Shown in pieces: positions 17,607 through 30,400 of a stretch of 64,000 nt of DNA (position 1 is its first letter; each line of letters opens with the position of its first letter). The notes under the pieces are model-generated. The model did not search any database and had not been told where the DNA came from. It was given only the letters and a program-made list of their open reading frames with translations. Origin of the DNA: Sorghum bicolor (lineage: Eukaryota; Streptophyta; Magnoliopsida; Poales; Poaceae); the NCBI RefSeq assembly GCF_000003195.3, contig NC_012870.2, forward strand, positions 21,878,501 through 21,942,500. Reading direction: 5' to 3'. Position numbers and translations under genes: made by a program.

Positions 17607-17848
17607 GGTCTTGTTTAGTTGGTGAAAAATTTTGGATTTAGTTATTATAATACTTTTATTTATATTTAATAATTATTATTTAATTATTGATTAACTAGGT
17701 TTAAAAGATTTATCTCATAGATTACAGACAACTTGTGTAATTAGTTAATTATTTTATCTATATTTAATACTTCATGCATGCGTCTAAAGATTCGATGTAA
17801 AGGAGAATTTTAAAAAGTTTTTAAATTTTAGAGGAAACTAAAAAAACC
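17607..17848. mobile_element. GGCCTTGTTTAGTT-family MITE, degraded, inverted
   Basis: The left end GGTCTTGTTTAGTT is followed by an AT-rich interior in which the family's tagged phrases appear reverse-complemented (catgcatgcgtctaaagatt near 17772). The right end is eroded to gaaactaaaaaaacc. Confidence 0.6.
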
Positions 17849-17856
17849 TAAAGAAA

Positions 17857-18868
17857 AAGTCTATTTTTCTTCCTCCAACTTTCATAAAAGTTTCAACTCT
17901 AAAATCAGACAAATCACATCTCTCAACTTTTTAAACATGCATTTTACCTCTCTAAGTGATTTCGAAGGCGTTTTGCTACAATGAATAAATCAATGATGGT
18001 TTTGTCTTCTTCTTCTTTTAGTTTCCGTTGAATCTTTGAAAATCATAGTAAATCGTACAAAAATCATAAAATAGAGAATCTAATTTACATAGACTCCACA
18101 TGAGTAGATCTACACAGTAACATATAATATGGTATGCTTTAGTATAAAGTATTTGCTATGAAGGTTTTTTATCTTTTATCTTTTTTATTTACTTGGCTGA
18201 CTATTTGAAAAATCATAGTAAATTAAATAAAAATCATAAAATAGAAAATCTAATTTTTTGACTTCACATGAATAGATATACACAGTAAAAATAGAATATG
18301 GTATGCTTTAGTTTAACAAAATAATTATAGAAGCTGCAGCTATGATATATTTTAATTAATTAAAAAAAGCATCGATATAAAGCTATAACAAAAAAATAAA
18401 ACAAAGCATATCATATTATATGTTCACTGTGTAGATATGCTCATCTAGAGTCTAACAAAATTAGAATTTCTATTTTATGATTTTTCTGTAATTTACTATG
18501 ATTTTTCAAAGACTTAGCCAAAATAGATAAAAAGGGAAAAAGACAAAACCTTCATTGCAAAAAATTTCTATTAAAGTATACCATATTATATGTTCATGTG
18601 TAGACCTACTCATTTAGAGTCAAAAAATAGATTTTCTGTTTTATGATTTTTTGTGATTTACTTAATTTTTCAAAGATTTATCCAAAATAAATAAAAAAAT
18701 AAAAAGACAAAATCATCATTCACTATAGCAAAACCATCTTCAAAGCCGCTCTAAAGAGGTAAAATACACAGTCTAAAAAATTGAGAGAGCAAGTTTGCCT
18801 GATTTTGAAGTTGAGAGAGAAAAAGCGGACTATTGTAAAAGTTAGGAGAGAAAAAGTAGACTTCTCCT
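17857..18868. mobile_element. Foldback-type element with long inverted repeats (copy A)
   Basis: The arms are inverted along most of the element. The left arm has ctccaactttcataaaagtt, ttttacctctctaagtgatt and a block with catgagtagatctacacagt. The right arm has the complements (aaagaggtaaaatacac; ttgtaaaagttaggagag). Internal blocks repeat in both arms. No ORF of note. The same family as 20281-21232. Confidence 0.6.
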
Positions 18869-20280
18869 TAATTAAAACTAGAAATTTTACTTACTCTATC
18901 AAAACGAGTTACCTATTTGCCTATATTGGAAGCGGTTTTCAAGACTATATTATCTACTCTCTCAGACCACGAAAAAATCAATTTCTAAAATCCATGTCAG
19001 TCAAACTTTTTAAAATTTGACTAACTTTATAGAAAAGAGTAACAACATATATGACATAAAATACGCATAAGATGAAAATATATTATATCATGAATCTAAT
19101 AATACTAGTTTGATATCATAAATCTTAGTATTTTTTTCTAGAAATTTGGTCAAAGTTTAAAAAGTTTGACTTAGGACAACTTTAGAAATTGATTCTTTTA
19201 TGGATGGAGGTGTATTAATTAAAAATTTTAGTAAATACCTCATAGTCAACAGACATGGCCTTCTTGAAACTTTAAAACTAGACATTTTACCCTATAAAAA
19301 ATGAGTTACCTTTGCCTAGATTGGAAGCGGTTTTCGAGACTATATTATCTGTTAGTTAAAAATTCAGTAAATACCTTAGAGTTATTTATAAACCGTGAAA
19401 ATGTCCCTAAGCTTGTAAAAGTTTTGCAAAAAATATTTGAGATTTTTGGTAAACAAAAAAAATCCAAACAAGACCTCCTAAAAATGTTACTATAAGCTTT
19501 CAAAATACAGAAAAGTGTGGGAAATTTCCAAAACATTCTATTTGGTGCAACAGCGGGCTATAGTGGCTCACACCAATTACCATTATAACACGTTTTGTAC
19601 TAAATAATGGGCTATAGTTGGTACTATAGCGGTTGAGAAGGCCTCCGCAAGCCTGCTATTTAGAACATCAATTCTATCTTATATGTCTACATCTTGTGTT
19701 TTTATTGTGAAAAGTTTTCAAAACGTGTTAAGATATCAATTAGATTATTTTATGAATTTTCTAGATATTTTTCCTATTTCCTAGAGCTAAATCTAATTTT
19801 GTAAGTTGTTGTAGATATATTTTCATGAGCTTTAGATATTTATTTGTTTTGTATGTCCCAATGTATCTTTAGGATTTTTTAAAAAAATTATAAGTTCGAA
19901 GACATTTTTGTGGTTTTCAAATCTTATAAGGTATTTTTCATGATTTTTTAAAACAAAAAAATAAAACCACCTTAAAAATTAAACACTTTATAAAAGAGTT
20001 AAGGGAGGTAAGATGTCCAATTTTTTTAGTTTAATGATAAACATTAGACCAAAATAATAATTTAGAGCAACAAAGAAACTTTTCACCAACAAATAAGTCA
20101 AACAAGTAGAACTACAAAGATTTATAATATTAAATAGACATACTATAAAAGTACATAATTAATAAAGAATCTAATGATATTTATTTAGTATAATAAATAT
20201 AATTATTTTATTATTATATAAAATTTGGTTAAATATGAGATGTTTTGATTTTCCAAGAAAGTTAATTTGTCTTATAATTT
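18869..20280. other. AT-rich intergenic with a Stowaway-like insert flanked by a duplicated segment
   Basis: The phrases ttgcctatattggaagcggt (about 18917) and ttgcctagattggaagcggt (about 19312) head two related copies separated by about 395 bases. Between them is a Stowaway-like element, about 18955-19216 (aatcaatttctaaaatccat to agaaattgattcttttatgg). Beyond 19500 the sequence is AT-rich without recognisable features. Confidence 0.4.
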
Positions 20281-21232
20281 AGAAAAAAACCTACATAACC
20301 CCCAAACTATTCAGGTTGGACTACTTCACCGCCTGAACTATAAACCAAATATTCTACCCCATGAACTTTTTAAAACCGGTCAAATAACCCACTTGAGCGG
20401 TTTTGGAGGGTGATTTTATCTTTATCTTTTTTATTTATTTCTGTTGAATCTTTGAAAAATCATAATAAATCATAGAAAAATCATAAAATAGAAAATTTAA
20501 TCTTGTTGGACTCCGCATGAGTAGATCTACATAGTAAACCTATAATATGGTATACTTTAGTACAAAGTTTTTGCTATAGCTTTAGATCTATGTTTTTCTG
20601 TAATTAATTAGAATAATTCATATATGCAGTTTCTATGGTCTAATTATGGTGAAATTTTTTTGATGAACTAATAAATGTCTAGTTAAAGCATAGTAAAAAG
20701 TTCGCACTCATTGAATCATGTATAACTTAGTTATAGATTTATTTAGCTTTATATTTATTAAATCTATGTTTTATGTATAACTAAGTTATACGTGATCCAA
20801 TGACTATAAAATTTTTATCATAGTTCAAGCATACAATAATGAGCTCATCATAAAAATTTCACCACAATTAGATCATAGAAACTGCATATATGTATTATTC
20901 TAATTAATTACAGAAAAACATATATTTAAAGCTACATCAATAACTTTGCACTAAAGTATACCATATTATATATTCACTGTGTAGATCTACTGATCGGAAG
21001 TCCAACAAAATTGGCTTTTTTATTTTATGATTTTTCTATGATTTATTATGATTTTCCAAAAATTTGGTAAAAAATAAATAAAAAGAAAAAGACAAAACCA
21101 TCTTCCAAAACTGCTCGAGGGGATTATTTGACCGGTTTTGAAAAGTTTAGAGGATAGAATATCTGGTTTTATAGTTCAGGAATAAAATAGACTACACTGT
21201 ATAGTTAAGGAGGTTATATAAACTTTTTCTTT
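20281..21232. mobile_element. Foldback-type element with long inverted repeats (copy B)
   Basis: The left arm (aacccccaaactattcaggt, gaactttttaaaaccggtca) and right arm (tgaccggttttgaaaagttt, gaccggttttgaaaag, atagttcaggaataaaatag) are inverted for at least about 130 bases. The inner parts (actttagtacaaagt / tgcactaaagtatacc) continue the palindrome nearly to the centre near 20740. No coding capacity. Confidence 0.65.
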
Positions 21233-21489
21233 ATAAGTTATAACTTGGAACGGAGGGAATAGATCCTAAGGAGAAGTTAAAAAAACTCTCGAGCTTTTCT
21301 CTTGCTTCAACATTCATATAAATATATATTCAACGGACTAGTCAAATACCACACCAGGTATTATACTAACAACTTCGTATCTCCTCTATCGTTGGACATA
21401 CAGCACCGACAAATTTCCAGAAGCTCAAACGTATGCACTGCATGTGATTTCTAGCGCCACTCAGCAAAAGGCTCGCAGGTCCAAATTGA

Positions 21490-24400
21490 TTACTCCTCTA
21501 TTGGTGGTGGGAGGACAGAGTTTCCAGACTGTTTGGATGCAAGCACCTTGTCCAAGGTTTCATCTGGCACCTTAAACCCACAAGTCTCCATTTCCGCAAC
21601 TACTGCAATGGCTGCATCGATTTCTTCAAGATCAAGGCACAGTAGGACTACTTCGTCATACAGTGGGCTGAATAAGGCACAAAGGAAAAGGAAAAAAATG
21701 CATTAGCCATGCTACTCGACAACAGCATTGTCTTAGCAAAACCCAAAATTATAGAGAACATAATAAGAAGAAAAATAATCAAAATTTTACCTTCCAAACT
21801 TATAACCCAGACTGTGTGTTGTTTGCAATATTGGTATAAAAGCAGATGGGAGTGGTGCTCTCATAGCAGCTCGCAATATAATGGCACAATCACCAATTGT
21901 CGGAGTACCACCCAGTTCTATTACCTGAAATTCGATGAAGCAGTGATCGAAAGTTCTAACAACAAATAGTTTAGGTGGAACCCAAAAATACCATCACAAT
22001 GATAGAAAAATAATGACAAAAATGATATATTTATTCAACTTGAAGGTGATTGAAAAATGTATTTATTTAACTTGTGATTGAATGGAAGAATCTTAAGTCC
22101 ATACAACAGAACCTGCAGTGGTTATAGAGCTAAGAGTACCTTATGCATTATCTTGATAGCCAACTCAACCTCCCATTCTTGTGACCACTTACGTGGCATT
22201 TTATTCTTTATTTCTCTTTCCCATGTCCAACCCCAGGCATCTGCAGTAGTATACATGTCTGATACATCAAACATCCTCTCCTCTCGCATAACTTTAAAGG
22301 CTTCAATTGGATCTTCAGGAAACCAGTCTTCATCATCATCAATCTACAGAGTCAGACAGAAAAATGCCTCAAAATCTATAACAGGTACTGAAAAATTCAG
22401 CTCTACCGATAAATAAATAAACATAACATAACCAAACATTTTAAACAAAATGGCAAATGCATTCCACTTTTAGGAGTTATCACAGCCTGCATGTTCCAAG
22501 AGTATATGCTCCTATCTTCATTAGCCATTTTGAATTTAAAATTACTTAGGATATATACTTGCATCCTGTCCATATTCCAGATCACCCATTTAAGTAATAA
22601 TTGTTAACACGGAATGCACCATTGAGACGAATGCATGTTTCAAATCAAAAGCAAAAACAACAATAATTTCCCATACCCATGATGAATGCTCAAGATAAAG
22701 AAAAATTGCGCATGCCGAAGCATTAATTCCGTACCTCTGGCATCCGCTTTAATTTTTTTGAAGAAACAGGTGTCTTCTCCAGATCCTTCAATAACTGTAC
22801 CCCTATCATTTGAAGATGATGGTTGGGTCCTTTTGCTGGTTTATCTTTAGTCTCATCACCAACTTGATTTTCTGTTTGCTCAACAACCTCTTCATCATCT
22901 ATCTCATCTTCTGCTTCTTTTACAGATTCATCGTCATCCTCGTCGTCGTCATCATCATCTTCCAATTCATCATCCAAATCTTGATCGTCTTCTTTACTAT
23001 CTTCTTCACAAAGATAGTTTCGAGTTTCTCCCAGAAAACGGCGTTTCCAGAACTCTGTGTTCCCATCTTCTGGCTTGATTCGTGAGATCAGCTCATCTAA
23101 ACCTTGATCAACCTATCAAGAGAGCCATGCTTACAATCTATACATCAAATTTGAAAAGGAAAATGTTGCAAGTGGTAGTAACACTATCGCATAGTGTGCC
23201 ATTAGAAAAATATCAAAATAAACATTGTCGCATTGCATACCTCTTCCTCATCTTCTATAGGAGGAACCCAAAGTGGTATACCACGCGAACGATTGATTCT
23301 CCTAGCCTTTTGAACTCTCTGGTAAAGCACTTGTCTAGTTCCATCAGTAGGTAATCCTTGAGCTTCAAGCTCAGTTTTCAGTTCAGATACTACCATTTTG
23401 CTTGCTGCCTTGGGCTTAACAACATTTTTCTTTGGCCCTACAACTAATTTTTTTAGCCTTTCAATAACTCTGCGTACATCTTCTTCAGAGACATCACCCA
23501 AAATACCAGGGCCTTCATTTCTCAATGTAATTAGGAGTTTTCGATGATATAACTTCAATTCCTCAAAGCAACGCTGTTTAAAGGATGTTTCTATTGGATT
23601 TGAATAAGCAAATCCAAATTCATCTGGATCCAAAGGAGTTTTTCCTCTGCGAGGCACCCAACGTTTGCGCTCTCCTGTAAGACCTCCTTCTTCAATATAT
23701 CTGCAAATGTAAAGCCAGCATGAGCTGAAGAGCCATTTCAAGTATGCAATACAAAAGGAATTATACAGCAAAACATGGCGTTCATATATTCAGATCTCTG
23801 ACTATTTACAGCCGTACGAGATTGTCAGGCATTACTGCCGTTGCTTGATAAGGTGGCAGACTATCTACCAGGGTGGAAGGCTTCTCAGTTGAACAAGGCT
23901 GGGAGGCTGGTTTTCGTTAGAGTGGTCCTGACAGCTGCACCAATTTACCTCCTGATCGCCATGGACTTTCCTAAATGGTTCTTCAAAGCAATTGATAAAA
24001 GGTGGGGTTTCCTTTGGAAAGGACATGAACAGGCAAATGGGGGCAACTGCCTGGTAGCTTGGCAAAAGGTGCAACGTCCCTTAGAATATGGGGGCCTTGG
24101 GATCCATAACCTCGAACTCCTTGGCTGGGCTTTAAGGATCAGATGGGCAGGACTCCCAATTCAAGTCCCTCAAAATGCCCAAGCTCTGTTTAATGTTCAT
24201 TAGATGCCATTGTGGGAAATGGCGAGAACATTCTGTTTTGGAAAGATCGGTGGTTGGATGGTCACGTCATAGCTGAATAGCCCAAGCTCAGTTTAGATGG
24301 AAGTTTACACAGTCTGGCTTATATAATTAAGTTTGGTTCCTGGCGAAGGATTTGGAAAAGCTGAGCACCACCACGCTGCAAGTTTTTCATATGGCTGGTG

Positions 24401-27400
24401 TTTCACAACCAGTGCTGGACAGCTGATTGCCTAGCAAAGCATGGCCTGCCCCACCTGGAGGCTTGTCCTTTCTGTGATCAGGCCGAGGAGTCGATTCACC
24501 ATTTGCTGGTGTTAGAGTATATGAGTATGAGGCCCATGAGGCTAGGCCCATGAGGCCCATGTATCCCTAATTATATGGCCACCCTAGTTAAGGTTAGCCC
24601 AATCAATGAAACCCTAATTCTAACATGGTATCAGCCTAGGCTTTCCTCCTCCTCCTCCTCCTCCTAGCCGCCTGGGCGCCGCCGCCGCCGCCATGGCAGG
24701 CCGGGAGCCTCCTTCTCCTCCCTATTTCCAGCAGTTCCCAGCGCTACCCTACCCGACTTGGGCCCAAGCCGCCGCCGCCGCCGCGGGTGGCCAGCCCCGA
24801 CCTCCCCTGCCGGCCGCGGACCGCCCTCCTCTGCTCTTGGCGGCCGTCACGGGCGCGGAGCCGGCGGCTGCTGCGGACGCCGCAACGCGTGCGGCGGCTG
24901 CTGCGGACGCCGCAACGCGTGCGGCGGCTGCAGCGCGCGCGAACGCAGAGGCCCGCGCGGCTGCAGCGCGTGCGGCGCGAGGGGAGCGCGCGCCTGCGGC
25001 AGATCCCGCGGAGGACGTCGCGGACGCCCCTGTGCTCCACCTGGGCACGAACGACGACGCGACCGCAGCAGCCTACGCCCGGGGAGCTGCTGCCGCCATT
25101 GCTGTAGGCCTTGGCATGCCCAGGACGCTCCTCACAGCCGGGGGCGCCCTGTCCAGGGGGCTTGCTCCCGGCCCACGTGCAACTGTGGGCGCGGCCCCCT
25201 TCCCTGCACCGCCTCCGCCGCCCGTGATGCATCGTCCGGACTCCACCCTCATCGCCGCTCTCGCCACTGCTCGTGCTGCGGCTGCGGAGGGCCGGGCCCG
25301 CATGCGTGAGGCCGCTCTCGCTTGGGAGCGCGAGCGTGACGAGGCTGACGCCTTGGCCCGCCAAATTGCCGACGCCGAGCAGTTCCTCGGCCTTCCAGCC
25401 TCGCCTGACATCGGGACCACGTCCTCGGGATCGGCTCCGGTCGTCTGGCATGATCCGGCCGACCTCCACGTGGTGCAGCTCCACTAACAGGCAGGGGGCG
25501 TCCAGAACATACGCCTCCTCGTCCTGGTCGTCCTCGAGCCCGAGTCGCTCTCCTACGCTCGCTGGAGGGACTTGGTCCTCCTCACCCTCCGCCGCTACGC
25601 CCTCGACGACCACGTCCTCCTCGACACCACGGGGGCGGTCCCGACCCCCTCTTGGCTACGCCTTGATAGCGTCGTCCTCTCATGGATTCTAGGAACGATC
25701 TCCCTGGACCTACACGACCTCGTCCGCAACACCCCAAGTGCTCGCGGGGCCTGGCTGGCACTCGAGGGCCAGTTCCTGGGTAACGCCGAAGCCCGGGCTC
25801 TGCGACTCGACGCGAGCTTCCGCACCTTCGTCCAGGGAGACCTCTCCGTCAGCGAGTTCTGCCGCCAGATGAAGGGCATGGCGGACTCTCTCGGCGACCT
25901 CGGCTGGCCCGTCGAGGACCGCATCTTGGTCCTCAACGTTCTCCGCGGGTTCAGTGACCGTTACTCCTACCTCCGGACGTGGATCACCCGGCAGCGGCCC
26001 TTCCCCACCTTCTTGCAGGTCTGTGACGACCTTGTCATGGAGGAGCTTACTCAGGGTCTACAGCCTGGGTCCACCTCCGCTCCGGGGTCCTCGTCCTCCT
26101 CGACTGCTCTTGCTGCCACTCCTCTGCCCCGTCCCGCCACACCACCACAGTCGTCACTTCTTGGTCCTCTTCCCCCCGGGCCGAGCGGGGGTGGGGGGCC
26201 ATGGCGGCCGCCGTCGCCGTGGTGGGGGACGTGGAGCAGGTCGTGGGGGCCCCACGACGCCGCCACCTCCACGGGGTGCACCCTGGCCATCCTACAACAA
26301 CCCATGGTCAGGGCGCATCTCCATGTGGTCGTTCCAGGCTTCCGGTGGCGAGCCTCGCCCGCCGGTGGCTATGCTCGTGGGTGCTCCCCCGGGGTTCCCC
26401 TCAGTGACCCCGTGGGCGGCCCCGTTCCCCGCGTCCTCGTGGGCTACTCCACCGGCGACCTTGCCCAGGTCTGCCGGCTGGGACCAGGTGGCCTTGGCGC
26501 ACTCCTTCAGCACCATGGCCCTGACTCCTCCAGTTGGGCCGGAGTGGGTCGCCGACTCTGGGGCTACTTACCACACCACTCCTAACCCCGGTATACTTTC
26601 TTCTGTTCACTCTCCATCTCCCTCTCTCCCTTCGTCCATTATGGTCGCAAATGGGTCTTGTCTGCCTGTCACCTCTGTGGGTGCCGCCGGCTCCCATGGT
26701 TCCTTTCATCTTCCTGATGTTCTTGTTGCTCCTTCTATGGTTCACAATCTTCTTTCTATTCGTCGTTTTACAGCTGACAATTCTTGTTCTGTTGAGTTTG
26801 ACTCTTCTGGTCTTACTGTGAAGGATTTGGCTTCCCGGCGTCCTCTGCTCCGATGTGACAACACGGGGCCCCTTTACACTCTTCGCTTTCTGGCATCTGC
26901 CTCGCCTCTTTCGCTGGTTTTGTCAGCTGCCTTCGCCACCACTACCTCCACTACTTGGCACCGGCGTCTCGACCATCCTGGACATGATGCTTTGATGCAG
27001 CTTAGTCATAGTTCCGATATTCAATGTACTCGGGCTCACGATGAGCATTTGTGTCATGCATGCCAACTGGGCCGTCATGTTCGTCTTCCTTTTCATAGTT
27101 CTTCTTCTCATGCGGCCCACATTTTTGACCTTGTACATTGTGACTTATGGACCTCTCCTGTCATCAGTATTTCTGGATACAAGTACTATCTTGTGGTGGT
27201 GGATGATTATTCACATTATTCCTGGACTTTTCCTTTACGTGCAAAGTCTGATGCTTTCCCCGCGCTTGTCCACTTTTTCGCTTGGGTGTCCACACAGTTC
27301 GGCCTCACTGTCAAGGCTGTCCAGTGTGACAATGGTCGGGAGTTCGACAACTCCACCTCCCGCGCCTTCTTTCTCTCTCACGGTGTCCATTTGCGCATGT

Positions 27401-30400
27401 CTTGCCCGTATACCTCCTCTCAAAACGGCAAGGCTGAGCGCATGATTCGCACCACCAAGGACACCGTGCGCACTCTCCTGCTTCAGGCCTCTCTTCCTGC
27501 TCGCTTCTGGGCCGAGAGCTTGCACACCTCCACTTACCTCCTTAACCGCCTTCCTTCCACTGCTTGTCCAGCTCCCACACCACACCACGCTCTCTTTGGT
27601 ACCCCTCCTCGCTATGATCACCTTCGAGTCTTTGGGTGTGCGTGTTACCCAAACACCACTGCCACCGCTCCTCACAAGCTGGCACCCCGTTCGACTCTCT
27701 GTATCTTCCTTAGGTACTCCCCGGATCACAAGGGGTATCGATGCTACGACCTTACCTCGCGTTGAGTCCTCATATCTCGCCATGTGGTGTTCGATGAGTC
27801 GATCTTTCCCTTTTCCACCACTACCACTTCTGCTTCCACCTCGGCGCTTGACCTCTCCTCTGTGTTTCATACTGACCCGGTGGTTGAGCCACCTTTGCCG
27901 GTGTTTCCTGCAGGTACTGCTACGTCGCCTGTCGCCCGTGCCACCTCGGGGCCTCTACCCTGCCCGGGTCCTGAGGGGTCACCTTCTGGCCCGGCCCCTG
28001 CGCCTGACGTGGGTCTCGGGTCGGCAACTCCGACACCGGCCCCACCGGCACGCTTCGCCCAGCCGGTGCGTGTCTACCAGCGACGTGCTCCCGGCGTGGG
28101 TCCTGGGTCGGCGTCTCCGACTCCGGCCCCACCGGCACCCAGCCGGTGCGCGTCTACCAGCGACGTGCCCGGCTGGCGCCGCTGCCTCCGGCGGCGCCGG
28201 TGGCCCCCTCTTCGCCGGGTTCACCTGCGCCACCGGTGACATCTTCCCCGCCAGCGACACCGACCCCGCCGCCGAGGCACCCAGCTTCCCGGGTCGCGAC
28301 GCCGGTGTACCACCCTCCGCTCCTTCACCGACACCCGCGTCATGTTCACCCTATGGTGACGCGACACGCGGCTGGGACCCTGCAGCCCCGAGCTCTTGCG
28401 GCGATGCCCGGGGACTCGCAGGTCTCCCTAGTACCCTCTTCCGTCCGCGAGGCCTTACTGGACCCTCACTGGCGCCGAGCGATGAAAGAGGAGTACGCGG
28501 CCCTCCTCGCCAACCAGACTTGGGATCTGGTCCCTCGTCCCCCGGGCTCCAACATCGTCACCAGCAAGTGGATCTGGACCCACAAGTGCCGGGCTGACGG
28601 CACCCTTGAGCGGTACAAGGCTCGCTGGGTTCTCCGGGGCTTCACTCAGCGGCCCAGTGTCGACTACGACGAGACCTTCAGCCCGGTGGTGAAGCCGGCC
28701 ACCGTCAGCACGGTGCTCTCGCTTGCTCTCACTCGCGGGTGGCCCGTGCATCAGCTCGACGTAAAGAATGTCTTCCTCCATGCCGTTCTTACTGAGACAG
28801 TCTACTGCAGTCAGCCGGCGGGGTTTGTTGACTCTTCTCGTCCCGACATGGTGTGTCGACTCAACAAGTCTCTCTACGGCCTCAAGCAGGCCCCCCGAGC
28901 GTGGAACCATCGGTTTGCTGCTTTTCTACTGACTCTGGGGTTTGTGGAGGCCAAGTCAGATACATCTCCGTTCATCTTTCACCATGGGGCTGAGACTGCA
29001 TATCTGCTGCTCTATGTTGATGACATTGTCCTCACAGCCTCCACTGAGTCACTCCTTCGGCGGATCATCGCCTCTCTTCAGCAGAAATTTGCTATGAAGG
29101 ATCTGGGTGCACTACATCACTTCCTCGAGGTCACTGTTGAGCCTCACCCTGCTGGATTACTCCTTCACCAGCGACAGTACACTCTTGATATCCTGGAGAG
29201 AGCTGGGATGACTGACTGCAAGCCCTGCTCCACTCCAGTTGACACACAGGGCAAGATCTCGGAGGCTGAGGGTACACCTGTGACAGATCCTACTGCATAT
29301 CGGAGTCTTGCCGGGGCACTTCAGTACCTCACCTTCACCCGGCCGGATATCACCTATGCAGTTCAGCAGATCTGTCTTCATATGCATGATCCCCGGGAGC
29401 CACACCTCACCGCTCTCAAGCGGATCCTACGCTACATCCGCGGCACCGTCGACTTCGGTCTCCTTCACCGACGGTCGCCCTCCACCGAGCTCGTCGTCTA
29501 CACTGACGCCGACTGGGCCGGGTGTCCGGACACCCGCCGCTCCACCTCCGGCTACGCCGTCTTCTTAGGTGGCAACCTGGTTTCTTGTCGTCCAAGCGCC
29601 AGCCAGTCGTCTCCCGCTCCAGTGCCGAGGCGAAATACCGCGCTGTCGCCAACGGCGTGGTTGAGGCTTCCTGGCTCCGGCAGCTCAGTCTTCAGCAGAT
29701 CTGTCTTCATATGCATGATCCCCGGGAGCCACACCTCACCGCTCTCAAGCGGATCCTACGCTACATCCGCGGCACCGTCGACTTCGGTCTCCTTCACCGA
29801 CGGTCGCCCTCCACCGAGCTCGTCGTCTACACTGACGCCGACTGGGCCGGGTGTCCGGACACCCGCCGCTCCACCTCCGGCTACGCCGTCTTCTTAGGTG
29901 GCAACCTGGTTTCTTGTCGTCCAAGCGCCAGCCAGTCGTCTCCCGCTCCAGTGCCGAGGCGAAATACCGCGCTGTCGCCAACGGCGTGGTTGAGGCTTCC
30001 TGGCTCCGGCAGCTCCTCGCCGAGCTCCACAGCCCTCTCTCCCGGAGCGCACTGGTCTACTGCGACAACGTCAGTGCGGTGTACCTCTCCACCAACCCGG
30101 TCCAGCACCAGAGGACCAAGCACGTGGAGATCGACCTACACTTCGTCCGGGACCGGGTCGCTGTCAGCGATGTTCGGGTCCTTCACGTCCCGACCACCTC
30201 CCAGTTCGCCGACATCTTCACCAAGGGTCTCCCGTCCTCGACCTTCACCGAGTTCCGCATCAGCCTCAACATCACCAGTGGCTAGTTGTGTCTGTGGGGA
30301 GGGCTTGTGTGTTGTACTTCTTTTCTTTCGTGTCCAGTCTGTAAACTTCGTTGCGATGGTAGTTCAGACTGCGGGGGGATGTTAGAGTATATGAGTATGA

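Noticed and set aside
23841..24203. 120-residue ORF in pTAC3 intron 8 as a host gene
   Set aside because: It reads as the end of a LINE reverse transcriptase, continuing past a stop into a zf-RVT-like domain.
24744..25613. 289-residue minus-strand ORF over the copia gag region
   Set aside because: Antisense shadow of the Ala-rich gag; no domain and no host splice signals.
26534..26821. Hydrophobic 95-residue ORF resembling a membrane protein
   Set aside because: Out-of-frame shadow of the copia protease/pre-integrase region.
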